Shown: piece after piece, positions 9,005-17,256 of the stretch
How positions within the stretch are numbered: position 1 is the stretch's first letter
Layout: each line of letters starts with the position of its first letter
NCBI GenBank assembly: GCA_947492185.1
Contig: CANLMR010000001.1
Span: forward strand, 868,001-932,000
Source of the DNA: an uncultured Tenacibaculum sp.
GTDB taxonomy: Bacteria; Bacteroidota; Bacteroidia; Flavobacteriales; Flavobacteriaceae
Reading direction: 5' to 3'
Length of the DNA: 64,000 nt
Made by a program: the position numbers and the translations under genes
Notes under the pieces: generated by a model
Told to the model about the DNA's origin: nothing
Databases searched by the model: none
Seen by the model: only the letters and a program-made list of their open reading frames with translations

Positions 9005-9463
9005 TTAAGCTGGTTTTTTAACAGTAGTAGTAGTTCCTCTTGATCCTTCAGGATCATCATCCCATGCAATTACTCTAACTTTATCAATTCCAGCTGATTT
9101 ATAATCACCACTGAATGAGGTTCCAGCTGTTCCAAAACTAAATCCAAAAGGATAAAATTCTGTGCTGGCCTCAGGACTGATTTCTGAGGTTACATAAAAT
9201 GATACCTCATTTGAATTGGTTTTTTGAATGTTAACATCAAAAGATATTGAATTACCATTTGAGATAGGTAGATATAAAACAACTGAAACAAATAAATCTC
9301 CACTTGATGTGTAATTAGACATAACTAGAGGAGGTAAAGGTCTTTTTTTAGGTTCAAAAGAATTAGAACCATAGCCAAAAGTAATAACAGCTGCTTCATT
9401 AGCACTAATATTATCTAAACTTTGGAGCGGTTGTCCTGGGACCGAAGTAATAAAATCAGACAT
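9005..9463 (-). CDS. Small uncharacterised beta-rich protein
   Basis: A 152-residue protein that I do not recognise. It has no signal peptide or TM helix and is rich in Ser, Thr, Gly and aromatic residues. It contains alternating strand-like segments (DLFVSVVLYLPIS, VSFYVTSEIS, FYPFGFSFGTAG) followed by KVRVIAWDDDPEGS and a Thr-rich, basic C-terminus. In size and style it resembles the 102-, 120- and 132-residue proteins on the other side of the two-component genes. It is 66 bp upstream of the kinase gene in the same orientation, so it may be cotranscribed with it. Confidence 0.7.
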   Translation of the reverse strand: MSDFITSVPGQPLQSLDNISANEAAVITFGYGSNSFEPKKRPLPPLVMSNYTSSGDLFVSVVLYLPISNGNSISFDVNIQKTNSNEVSFYVTSEISPEASTEFYPFGFSFGTAGTSFSGDYKSAGIDKVRVIAWDDDPEGSRGTTTTVKKPA

Positions 9464-9591
9464 AATAATTTAGTTTTTGGTTAAACATTTTAGTTATATA
9501 ACAAATCAACAAACTATTAGCGGCTTTTAAAACTTTAAAGGCATGAGTATTATTTTTTATGGAACAAGTGTTTGAAATACAGGAATAAAAA

Positions 9592-10335
9592 TTAAAAACG
9601 TATTGCCAATTTTCGCATTAAACGTAAAACTTCCACATATAGCCAAATTAGAGTTATTAATAATCCCCAAGTAGCTAACCATTCTCTTTCTTTTGGATAT
9701 CGACCAACTTGCCGGTCTATGTAGTAAAAATCTAATAGTAAGGAAAAAGAAGCTACAATTGCTGCAACCACATTAAATCCAATAGCAAACCAAGAAGTTC
9801 CCCACAACATCGGGACATCTATTTTTAAGAACCACAAAATCCACCCAATAAAGTAGAATAGAAAGATAGTAGCAGAAGCAGTAATTACAATTGCTCTAAA
9901 TTCTCTAGTAACTCTAATAATCTTTAAACGATATAAGAGAAGCATTACAAAGAATGTAGTAATTGTAACAGCAATAGCTTGAAAAGGTAAATTAGGAAAA
10001 CGGTTATGAGCAATTGCACTTATGCCCCCCAAAAAAAAACCTTTAGCAACAGCATAAATAGGAAGTAAATATTTTGCTGTACTGTGTTTAAACGAAATAA
10101 ATAAACTGCATACAATAGCTACAAACATCCCAATAGCAGTATACCATTTTATTTCAACTCCAGAGAAAAAAAGATTCCAAGTATACGTAGCTGCAATACC
10201 AACTATAGCAAGCATGGCAAACGATTTAAGAATAATACCGCCAATACTCATTTTACTTTTAGAGTATACTTTTTGTTTTCGCCAGAAATAGCGATTAAAA
10301 GCTGGATTTGAAGTTCGTAAGCCAAAAACGCCCAT
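9592..10335 (-). CDS. Bax inhibitor-1/YccA family membrane protein
   Basis: A 247-residue integral membrane protein with about seven hydrophobic helices. The early motif SNPAFNRYFW and the helix pattern, with the FYYIDRQVG segment before the last helix, match the Bax-inhibitor-1/YccA group found in Bacteroidota. Relatives have been linked to calcium leak and membrane stress, but the role of bacterial members is poorly defined. It is divergent from ruvC and preceded by a dispersed repeat. Confidence 0.85.
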   Translation of the reverse strand: MGVFGLRTSNPAFNRYFWRKQKVYSKSKMSIGGIILKSFAMLAIVGIAATYTWNLFFSGVEIKWYTAIGMFVAIVCSLFISFKHSTAKYLLPIYAVAKGFFLGGISAIAHNRFPNLPFQAIAVTITTFFVMLLLYRLKIIRVTREFRAIVITASATIFLFYFIGWILWFLKIDVPMLWGTSWFAIGFNVVAAIVASFSLLLDFYYIDRQVGRYPKEREWLATWGLLITLIWLYVEVLRLMRKLAIRF

Positions 10336-10361
10336 TTTTATTTGGTTTTAATATTATAAAC

Positions 10362-10467
10362 GTCATTACGAAAGTAGTTTGCGAAGTGAAGTAATCTTAA
10401 AATTTAATTCTGAATCTAATCATGATATAAAGATTGCTTCATTTCACTTTGTTTCATTCGCAATGAC
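10362..10467. repeat. Dispersed inverted-repeat element, copy 3 (best preserved)
   Basis: The left arm begins GTCATTACGAA and the right arm ends TTCGCAATGAC. The reverse complement of the last 38 bases aligns with the first 37 at most positions, giving a long imperfect hairpin with the inner pair AGTAATCTT / AAGATTGCTT. It lies in the divergent intergenic region between the Bax-inhibitor-like gene and ruvC. Confidence 0.8.
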
Positions 10468-10488
10468 AAGACTAACTTAAAATTGTAG

Positions 10489-10514
10489 TAGTTTTGTATT
10501 TGTACAAAGTACAA
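10489..10514 (+). promoter_or_regulatory. Putative ruvC promoter and operator-like palindrome
   Basis: TAGTTTTG (10489-10496) fits the -7 consensus TAnnTTTG. Immediately downstream, TTGTAC-AAA-GTACAA (10500-10514) is a perfect 6-bp inverted repeat that would overlap the transcription start and so could be a repressor site. Confidence 0.45.
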
Positions 10515-10520
10515 TAAAAT

Positions 10521-11078
10521 TTGAAGACAGAAAAAATCATATTAGGTATAGACCCAGGAACTACAATCATGGGATTCGGAATTATAAAAGTAATAGGAAA
10601 GAAGATGGAATTTGTTCAAATGAATGAATTGATCTTAAAGAAATATGATGATCATTATTTGAAATTAAAACTCATTTTTGAACGAACTATTGAACTGATA
10701 GATACGTATAAGCCTGATGAAATTGCATTAGAAGCTCCGTTTTTTGGTAAAAATGTACAGTCTATGTTAAAATTAGGTCGAGCACAAGGAGTAGCAATGG
10801 CAGCAGGATTATCACGAGAAATTCCTGTTACTGAATATGCGCCTCTAAAAATTAAAATGGCCATTACAGGAAACGGAAAAGCTAGTAAAGAACAAGTAGC
10901 AATGATGCTTAAGTCTTTATTAAACTTAAAAGAACTTCCAAAAAATTTGGATGCCACAGATGGATTGGCGGCAGCGGTTTGCCATTTCTACAATTCTGGT
11001 AAAAAAATCGGAGGTAAAAATTATACTGGTTGGGCAGCTTTTGTAAAACAAAATCCTAATAAACTGAATAAAAAATAG
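10521..11078 (+). CDS. ruvC: Holliday junction resolvase RuvC
   Basis: Endonuclease that resolves Holliday junctions during recombinational repair together with RuvAB. It has 185 residues, with the four acidic catalytic residues visible: D11 (GIDPGT), E71 (LEAPFFGKN), D144 and D147 (DATDGLAAA). The most upstream credible start is the TTG at 10521, giving MKTEKIILGIDPG; no ATG exists before the catalytic D11. It is followed after 8 bp by hemW, so the two are cotranscribed. Confidence 0.95.
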   Translation: MKTEKIILGIDPGTTIMGFGIIKVIGKKMEFVQMNELILKKYDDHYLKLKLIFERTIELIDTYKPDEIALEAPFFGKNVQSMLKLGRAQGVAMAAGLSREIPVTEYAPLKIKMAITGNGKASKEQVAMMLKSLLNLKELPKNLDATDGLAAAVCHFYNSGKKIGGKNYTGWAAFVKQNPNKLNKK

Positions 11079-11086
11079 AGGTATAA

Positions 11087-12220
11087 ATGGCCGGAATATA
11101 CATTCACATACCTTTTTGTAAACAAGCATGTCATTATTGTGATTTCCACTTTTCAACTTCTTTGAAGAAGAAAGATGATATGATGGAAGCACTTATTTCT
11201 GAAATTGAAATCAGAAAAAATGAATTCAAAGATGAAGAAGTAGGAACTATTTATTTTGGAGGAGGTACACCAAGTATTTTGTCTTCAGAAGAAATTAAAA
11301 TTTTGATTGATGCTGTGTATGAAAATTACTACGTCATTCAAAATCCTGAAATTACCTTAGAAGCAAATCCAGATGATCTATCGAAAGAGAAAATTATTGA
11401 ATTGTCAAATTCATTTGTGAATCGATTAAGTATCGGAATTCAATCGTTTTTTGAGAAAGATTTGAAGCTTATGAACAGAGCACATAATGTAGAAGAAGCT
11501 AAAGAATGTCTATCTATAGCGACTCGCTACTTTGAAAATATTTCTATCGATTTAATCTACGGAATTCCAAATACAACAAGTGATGAATGGATAGAAAACA
11601 TTCAAACAGCTTTATCTTTCGGAGTTCCTCACATTTCAAGTTATGCATTAACTGTTGAACCAAAAACAGCTTTACAAAGTTTTATTGAAAAAGGTATTAT
11701 TGATGATGTAAATGACGAGCTAGCACAGGAACAGTTTTTAATTTTAGTAGATGAACTCGATAAAGCTGGTTTTGTTCATTATGAACTTTCAAACTTTGGA
11801 AAAGAAAACTTTTTTAGTAAAAATAATTCGGCGTATTGGCAAGGAAAAAAGTACTTAGGTATTGGTCCATCAGCACATTCTTTTAACGGAAAAGAACGTA
11901 GTTGGAATGTAGCAAATAATGCTATATATATTAAGAAAATTAAAGAGAAAGAATTGCCTTCAGAAATAGAAGAACTATCAATAACAGATCGTTACAATGA
12001 ATATGTTATGACAGGTTTGCGAACGGTTTGGGGGGTAGATTTTAAAAGGATAGAGCTTGAGTTTGGAATGAATTTTCTGAAGTATTTAAAAATGCAATCA
12101 GAGAAATTTATTATTCAAGATTTATTGTATATTGAAAACAATACGTTGAGAACTACTAAAAAAGGAAAGTTTTTAACGGATGGAATAGCGTCTGACCTGT
12201 TTAAACTGAATTTATCTTGA
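11087..12220 (+). CDS. hemW: HemW-type radical SAM heme chaperone (CPO-III-like)
   Basis: A 377-residue radical SAM protein with the cluster motif C-x3-C-x2-C (CKQACHYC, about residues 10-17), the SAM-binding GGGTPS, and LEANPDD. The residue after the third Cys is D-F-H rather than the extra Cys of true coproporphyrinogen oxidase HemN. This identifies the HemW branch, thought to act in heme trafficking rather than as a CPO. The N-terminal IYIHIPFC is conserved. It lies in an operon with ruvC (8-bp gap) and the cyclase-family gene (4-bp overlap). Confidence 0.92.
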   Translation: MAGIYIHIPFCKQACHYCDFHFSTSLKKKDDMMEALISEIEIRKNEFKDEEVGTIYFGGGTPSILSSEEIKILIDAVYENYYVIQNPEITLEANPDDLSKEKIIELSNSFVNRLSIGIQSFFEKDLKLMNRAHNVEEAKECLSIATRYFENISIDLIYGIPNTTSDEWIENIQTALSFGVPHISSYALTVEPKTALQSFIEKGIIDDVNDELAQEQFLILVDELDKAGFVHYELSNFGKENFFSKNNSAYWQGKKYLGIGPSAHSFNGKERSWNVANNAIYIKKIKEKELPSEIEELSITDRYNEYVMTGLRTVWGVDFKRIELEFGMNFLKYLKMQSEKFIIQDLLYIENNTLRTTKKGKFLTDGIASDLFKLNLS

Positions 12221-12963
12221 TCACAGAAATAAAACACAACTCTAAGAAATATAAAATTGATTTAAGCAAACCAATCGATATTTCAATTCCTATTGATGTT
12301 AATAAACAAAATGTAAATGCTTGGTATTTGGATGATCCAAAAATTTATGCAGAGCAATTTGATGATCAAATTATAAAAGTATCAGAAGGAGCTGCAGTAA
12401 ATTTTAATAGTATTCAATTTAATCCGCATTCACATATAACACATACAGAATGTGTTGGTCATATTACTAAAGAAGTATATTCAGTAAATAAGAGTTTATC
12501 ACAGTTTTTCTTTTTGGCTGAAGTAATTACAGTTGCCCCTGAAAACAAAGATGGGGATGAAGTGATTTCAAAAAAGAAATTACAATTTGCTTTAGGGAAT
12601 AAAAAAAGAGAGGCATTAGTAATTAGAACGTTACCGAACTTAAACGATAAAAAAAAGAAACAATATTCTAATACAAATCCTCCATATCTTTTAGAAGAAG
12701 CAACAATTTATTTAAGAGAAAAAGGGATTAAACATTTATTAATTGATTTACCATCTGTAGATAAAGAAAAGGATGATGGATTATTGTTGTCTCATAATGC
12801 ATTTTGGAATACAAAAGGAGAAATTAGATTAGATGCTACCATTACAGAGTTTATTTACGTTCCAAATAAAGTAGAAGACGGAACCTATTTTTTAAACTTG
12901 ATGATAGCACCATTTGAAAATGATGCTACACCAAGTAAGCCTATTTTGTATTCAATTGATTAA
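12217..12963 (+). CDS. Cyclase family protein (kynurenine formamidase-like fold)
   Basis: A 248-residue metal-dependent hydrolase-like protein of the cyclase/arylformamidase family. The region HSHITHTECVGHI (about residues 72-84) corresponds to the family metal-binding motif HxGTHxDxPxH, with changes in the spacer and in the Asp position. The start TTG at 12217 overlaps the hemW stop as TTGA, implying translational coupling. The substrate is unknown, and kynurenine formamidase activity should not be assumed given the altered motif. Confidence 0.8.
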   Translation: MITEIKHNSKKYKIDLSKPIDISIPIDVNKQNVNAWYLDDPKIYAEQFDDQIIKVSEGAAVNFNSIQFNPHSHITHTECVGHITKEVYSVNKSLSQFFFLAEVITVAPENKDGDEVISKKKLQFALGNKKREALVIRTLPNLNDKKKKQYSNTNPPYLLEEATIYLREKGIKHLLIDLPSVDKEKDDGLLLSHNAFWNTKGEIRLDATITEFIYVPNKVEDGTYFLNLMIAPFENDATPSKPILYSID

Positions 12964-12967
12964 TAAT

Positions 12968-14107
12968 TTAATCTAACCAATTGTTTTCTTTTAAATTTTG
13001 AAGTGTTGTATTCATAATGTCATTTAATTTACTTCTATATTTATTAAATAAACCAACAAATACAATATCCTTTTCAGGAATACTAATAAGAAAAGCTGTA
13101 AAACCTCCTTGTGATCCAGTATGGTAAATTACATCCACATTTAATGAAGGTGTCTTTTTTGAAACAAAACGTTTGTCTCCAGTAAACCAACTATAACCAA
13201 CTTGAGGAGCAACACTATCAGACCAATTTTTAGGATAGAAAGGTTTTCTAGATTCATTAGTTAATTCTTTACTCAAGAAAATATTTTTTTGAATAGCTTC
13301 TTCATATTTAACTAATTCTAAAACTGAGCTCCATATACCACCATTACCTGAAGCAGCAAAAGTTGGCACTTCGCCATAATCGATTTCAACATATTTTCCA
13401 TTCTCATCTTTATAATATCCATGAGCAACTCCAGTTTCAGGATGAGGGCCGTCAGTAATTTTACTATTTTCCATTCCAGAAGGATGAAAAATGTTTTCCT
13501 TGATAAAATCTTGCCATTTTTTTTCTGTTAATCCTTCAATAATTAAAGCTAGCCCATTGTATGAAGGATTTGAGTATTGAAATTTTTCTCCTGATTCAAA
13601 ATTTAAACTATCAGTACGTTTTAAAGGTTCAAAATTTGCAGTGTCTTTAGCAGTTATAAAGAACTCGTAATTATCTCTTACGTTTCTTAAATCGGGTAAT
13701 CCAGAAGTATGAGACAACATATGTTTAATTTTAACTTTTTGAGCAATCTCTTTATGATCAAAATCTTTAAAGTATTTATAAATACTATCCTCGATAGATA
13801 ACTTTCCTTGTTCTTGAAGTATTAATATCCCGTTAGAGACAAAAGTTTTGGAAATAGAACCGGTATTAAAAATGGTGTTTTCTGTAATTTTTTTACCAGT
13901 TTTTATGTCTTCTACACCATAACTTTTCATGAAAACAATTTCATTGTTTTTCTTAAGTAATACAGATCCCCCAGGTTCATTTATTTTAAATGTGTTAGAA
14001 AGGATACTATCCAGTTTTTTAGTGACACTCTCATTTTGAGAGTTGGTATTGTTATTTGAACAAGAAATAATAGTTAATAGTAAGATAGCGAATAAAAGCT
14101 TTTTCAT
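12968..14107 (-). CDS. Serine beta-lactamase-like hydrolase, lipoprotein
   Basis: A 379-residue exported protein of the beta-lactamase/class C-like (AmpC/AmpH, esterase) family. The lipobox IISC places the lipidated Cys at residue 16. The catalytic motif S-x-x-K is S84-ISK87 (TGSISKTF), the second motif is Y-S-N in FQYSNPSYNG, and HTGSQGG takes the place of KTG. Such proteins are usually peptidases or esterases rather than resistance enzymes. It is convergent with the cyclase-family gene, with only 4 bp between the stops. Confidence 0.9.
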   Translation of the reverse strand: MKKLLFAILLLTIISCSNNNTNSQNESVTKKLDSILSNTFKINEPGGSVLLKKNNEIVFMKSYGVEDIKTGKKITENTIFNTGSISKTFVSNGILILQEQGKLSIEDSIYKYFKDFDHKEIAQKVKIKHMLSHTSGLPDLRNVRDNYEFFITAKDTANFEPLKRTDSLNFESGEKFQYSNPSYNGLALIIEGLTEKKWQDFIKENIFHPSGMENSKITDGPHPETGVAHGYYKDENGKYVEIDYGEVPTFAASGNGGIWSSVLELVKYEEAIQKNIFLSKELTNESRKPFYPKNWSDSVAPQVGYSWFTGDKRFVSKKTPSLNVDVIYHTGSQGGFTAFLISIPEKDIVFVGLFNKYRSKLNDIMNTTLQNLKENNWLD

Positions 14108-14264
14108 AGTTTAAATTGGTTTAGACTTAAATGTTGATTTGCAATTTAATTAAAAAAGCAAATAAACAAGTATTGTTTTGTGTAAGCGTTTAAAACTATA
14201 CAATTTTGTGACTTATATTTAAAATAAGCGTCTTAATTTACGTAAGAAGAACTATATTTAACCT

Positions 14265-14876
14265 ATGGAATTATTGTTTTTAGGATTAGCATTTGGTGCG
14301 GTTGTGTCGTACTTTATTTTTTTAAAGTTTACCAATGTTAGGAGTAAGAGTTTAACTCAAAATCAATCAGTTATTTTATTAGATAAGATTAAAAAAGTAA
14401 CAAAATTGATTACGGTAGAGGGTGAGTTTGCCGAAATTTATCATCATGAGGATAAGCAAAACAAACTTTTAGGTTTAATTTCAAGTAAGAAAAAAGCAAT
14501 TATATTAATCAATGCAAAAACTCACATAGGCTTCGATTTTAGAAAAATTAAAATGGAGGCCGATACTAAAAACAAAACGATTAAACTATCTGATTTTCCT
14601 GAGCCAGAAGTACTTTCTGTGGAGCCAAATATTCGTTTTTATGATATTCAAGACGGTTTTTTAAATAAGTTTTCTTCAGAAGATCTTACACAAGTAAACC
14701 AAGCAGCTAAAGAACATGTGTTGCAAAAAATTCCTGAAAGTAATTTAATGCAAGCAGCCAATCATGAAGCAATAGAAGCAATTGCTTTAATGAAAAATTT
14801 AATTGAAACTATTGGTTGGGAATTAGATTATTCTTCTTTAGAGTTGCCAAGTGGAAATATAAAACTACTAGAATAA
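14265..14876 (+). CDS. DUF4230 domain protein, membrane-anchored
   Basis: A 203-residue protein with one N-terminal membrane helix (residues 2-21) and an extracytoplasmic or cytoplasmic DUF4230 domain of unknown function. The segments VTKLITVEGEFAEIYHHED and KKAIILINAKTHIGFD are typical of this family. Its stop codon directly abuts the ATG of the YjbR-like gene (TAAATG), indicating cotranscription. Confidence 0.88.
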   Translation: MELLFLGLAFGAVVSYFIFLKFTNVRSKSLTQNQSVILLDKIKKVTKLITVEGEFAEIYHHEDKQNKLLGLISSKKKAIILINAKTHIGFDFRKIKMEADTKNKTIKLSDFPEPEVLSVEPNIRFYDIQDGFLNKFSSEDLTQVNQAAKEHVLQKIPESNLMQAANHEAIEAIALMKNLIETIGWELDYSSLELPSGNIKLLE

Positions 14877-15242
14877 ATGCACATAGAACAGTTAAGAGAA
14901 TATTGCATAACTAAAAAAGGAGTTACAGAACATTTTCCTTTTGATGAAGTTACTTTGGTATTTAAAGTTATGGGAAAAATGTTTGTCTTAACTGGTTTAG
15001 ATCGTTGGGAAAGAGGTGAAGAAAAAGTAAACCTAAAATGCAATCCGGATAAATCTGAAGAACTAAGAGCTGAATATGAAGGTGTAAACCCAGGTTATCA
15101 TATGAGTAAGAAACATTGGAATACAATTACACTTAATCTTGATGTTCCAGATAGTTTAGTTAGGGAATTAATAGATCATTCTTATGATTTAGTAGTTAAA
15201 GGATTAACAAAAAAAATGAAAGAAGAGTTAAAGACTTTGTAG
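14877..15242 (+). CDS. MmcQ/YjbR family protein
   Basis: A 121-residue protein of the MmcQ/YjbR (CyaY-like fold) family, proposed to bind DNA. Characteristic segments are KGVTEHFPFDE near residue 14, a LKCNPDKSEELR strand-helix, and PGYHMSKKHWNTI, which contains the conserved HW. It follows the DUF4230 gene without a gap. Its 3' end overlaps the end of the convergent AraC gene by 15 bp. Confidence 0.92.
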   Translation: MHIEQLREYCITKKGVTEHFPFDEVTLVFKVMGKMFVLTGLDRWERGEEKVNLKCNPDKSEELRAEYEGVNPGYHMSKKHWNTITLNLDVPDSLVRELIDHSYDLVVKGLTKKMKEELKTL

Positions 15243-16082
15243 TACTGTATTTCTGTATTTCAATGGAGTAGTTTCTTTAATTGCTAAGAATTTTCTGTTA
15301 AAATTTGATAGACTATTATACCCACATTTATAAGCAATTTCTTTTACAGATATTTCATTGTTAGAAATCAATAATTTACAAGCATTTTCTATACGTAATT
15401 CATTCAAAAAAGTGAAATAAGTTTTGTTTGTTCTTTGTTTAAAATATCTACAAAAAGCGTTTTTAGTCATATTGGCTTTTTCAGCAATAGTTTCTAAACT
15501 TATCTCAGAACCATAATTATTTATAGTATAACTCATAATGGTTTGCATGCGTTTACCACTGTCGTCACTATATTTTTTCTGAGCAATAAAGTTTGCTAAT
15601 GGTGAAGTAACGGTAGTATTTAATTGCTTAATAATTTCAAAAAAACTTATAAATCGCTCAAGATTTGAAGCTTTTTGTAACGCTAAAAAAATAGAAACTA
15701 TATCTTCTGATTTAGTTGCTTTAAATCCATTTAATGAATTTTCAAAGAATTGAGTTAGTTCTTTAAAATCATCCAAATCGAAAAATTCACTACCAAAAGA
15801 TTTTTTAGTAAAGAATAAAGAAATCATAAACGATTCATGATTCTCTTCATTACTATCACTTTTAAAAACATGAGGTAAGTTACTGCCAATTACAAATACA
15901 TTGTTTTCTGAATATTGATGAATAGTATCTCCAACAATTAAGGTGCCTTTACCTTTTATTATACATGATATTTGAATTTCTTCATGCTCATGAAAATTAC
16001 CATAAAAAACAGGTGTCCTATCTTCTTGATAGATAACTCCTAAATTTTTCGGTTTAGGTATTTTAAATGGTAATGCTTTCAT
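15228..16082 (-). CDS. AraC-family regulator, probable regulator of the hydroxyproline operon
   Basis: A 284-residue regulator with an N-terminal cupin-like sensor domain (about residues 15-90, including HEHEEIQISCIIKGKG) and a C-terminal pair of helix-turn-helices (about 190-284, with ISVKEIAYKCGYNSLSNF and RKFLAIKETTPLKYR). It is divergent from the hydroxyproline catabolic operon with 154 bp between start codons. That is the classic arrangement of a substrate-responsive activator and its target; the link is inferred from position. Confidence 0.9.
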   Translation of the reverse strand: MKALPFKIPKPKNLGVIYQEDRTPVFYGNFHEHEEIQISCIIKGKGTLIVGDTIHQYSENNVFVIGSNLPHVFKSDSNEENHESFMISLFFTKKSFGSEFFDLDDFKELTQFFENSLNGFKATKSEDIVSIFLALQKASNLERFISFFEIIKQLNTTVTSPLANFIAQKKYSDDSGKRMQTIMSYTINNYGSEISLETIAEKANMTKNAFCRYFKQRTNKTYFTFLNELRIENACKLLISNNEISVKEIAYKCGYNSLSNFNRKFLAIKETTPLKYRNTVLQSL

Positions 16083-16236
16083 GTTGTTTATTTGTGAACC
16101 AGTTGTAAATTTAGCTTATATTAATCTAATAATTATTGTTTAACCATAAATAGGATAATATAGTGTTATTTTATGATAATAATTATACTTTAGTTATTCT
16201 TCTTTGAGAATAAATTTGCTAAAAAAACTTATTATA
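16083..16236. promoter_or_regulatory. Divergent promoter region, AraC regulator / hydroxyproline operon
   Basis: AT-rich 154-bp intergenic region expected to hold both promoters and the AraC operator. TAAATTTG at 16211-16218 matches TAnnTTTG on the plus strand, with TTTAG at 16189-16193 as a poor -33 partner. This would give a very short leader before the ATG at 16237. Confidence 0.5.
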
Positions 16237-17163
16237 ATGGCAATAGAATGGAAAGGAGTTATGCCAGCCGTAACTACCAAATTCACATCAGAGGATAAAC
16301 TTGACTTTGAAAATTTCGAATTAAATATTAACGCACAACTAGATGCTGGGGTACATGGAATAGTTTTAGGAGGAACATTAGGAGAAGCAAGTACATTATC
16401 AGATGAAGAAAAAAGAGAGTTAACTAAAGCTACAGTACAAATAGTAGATGGTAATGTTCCAGTACTAATTAACATAGCAGAACAAACTACTAAAGCAGCT
16501 GTAGAAGCAGCTCAAAAAGCAGAAGAAGACGGAGCAAAAGGGTTGATGATGTTACCACCAATGCGTTATAAGGCAGATGGGAGAGAAACTGTTGAGTATT
16601 TTAAAGCAGTAGCAAACAACACCTCATTACCAATTATGGTATATAATAATCCGGTTGATTATGGAATTGAGGTAACTATAGAAATGTTTGAGGAGCTATT
16701 AAAATGTGAAAACATCGAAGCAGTAAAAGAATCTACTCGTGATATTTCGAATGTAACTCGTATTAAAAATCAATTCGGAGATCGTTTAAAGATTATGACT
16801 GGTGTTGATACTTTAGCATTAGAAAGTTTGTTGATGGGGGCAGATGGTTGGATTGCAGGTTTAGTCTGTGCTTTTCCAAGAGAAACAGTGGCTATATACG
16901 AATTACAAAAAGCAGGAAGAATTCAAGAAGCACTAGAAATTTATAGATGGTTTTTACCGTTGTTAGAGTTAGATATAAATTCTAAATTAGTTCAGAATAT
17001 AAAACTAGCCGAAGTTGCTACTGGAATTGGAACAGAAAATGTTAGAGCGCCAAGATTACCATTAACAGGAAAAGAAAGAGCACATGTGTTACAAGTAATA
17101 GAAAATGGGCTAAAAAGCCGTCCAGAATTACCAGATTATAAAAGTTTACAACTAGTACTTTAA
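16237..17163 (+). CDS. DapA-family lyase, probable 1-pyrroline-4-hydroxy-2-carboxylate deaminase
   Basis: A 308-residue (beta/alpha)8 aldolase of the dihydrodipicolinate synthase/N-acetylneuraminate lyase family. The Schiff-base Lys is K164 (EAVKESTRD) and the assisting Tyr is Y136 (VYNNP); the phosphate-loop equivalent reads GGTLGEA instead of GTTGE. Gene context (aldehyde dehydrogenase, proline-racemase-family epimerase, D-amino-acid oxidoreductase) points to the deaminase forming 2,5-dioxopentanoate from pyrroline-4-hydroxy-2-carboxylate. The ATG at 16237 is preferred over an upstream in-frame alternative because MAIEWKGVMPA is the normal family start. First gene of a four-gene operon. Confidence 0.88.
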   Translation: MAIEWKGVMPAVTTKFTSEDKLDFENFELNINAQLDAGVHGIVLGGTLGEASTLSDEEKRELTKATVQIVDGNVPVLINIAEQTTKAAVEAAQKAEEDGAKGLMMLPPMRYKADGRETVEYFKAVANNTSLPIMVYNNPVDYGIEVTIEMFEELLKCENIEAVKESTRDISNVTRIKNQFGDRLKIMTGVDTLALESLLMGADGWIAGLVCAFPRETVAIYELQKAGRIQEALEIYRWFLPLLELDINSKLVQNIKLAEVATGIGTENVRAPRLPLTGKERAHVLQVIENGLKSRPELPDYKSLQLVL

Positions 17164-17169
17164 AAGAAT

Positions 17170-17227
17170 AAAACGAATATATTTTGTCGATTAGGTTGAA
17201 GTATTGCGCTTCAACTTTAGTCGTTTT
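17170..17227 (+). other. Nested hairpin between the first two operon genes
   Basis: Inner stem GTTGAAG (17195-17201) / CTTCAAC (17209-17215) with a 7-nt loop; outer arms AAAACGA (17170-17176) and TCGTTTT (17221-17227) also pair. Only four T follow, so it is a poor terminator. It may stabilise or partly attenuate the transcript inside the operon. Confidence 0.5.
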
Positions 17228-17256
17228 AATAATAAAGACTTTCCAACATAGATATT

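Noticed and set aside
12968..14107. Antibiotic resistance beta-lactamase
   Set aside because: The SxxK and YxN motifs are present but the KTG position reads HTG and the protein is a lipoprotein of the broad esterase/peptidase-like group; no resistance context is seen.
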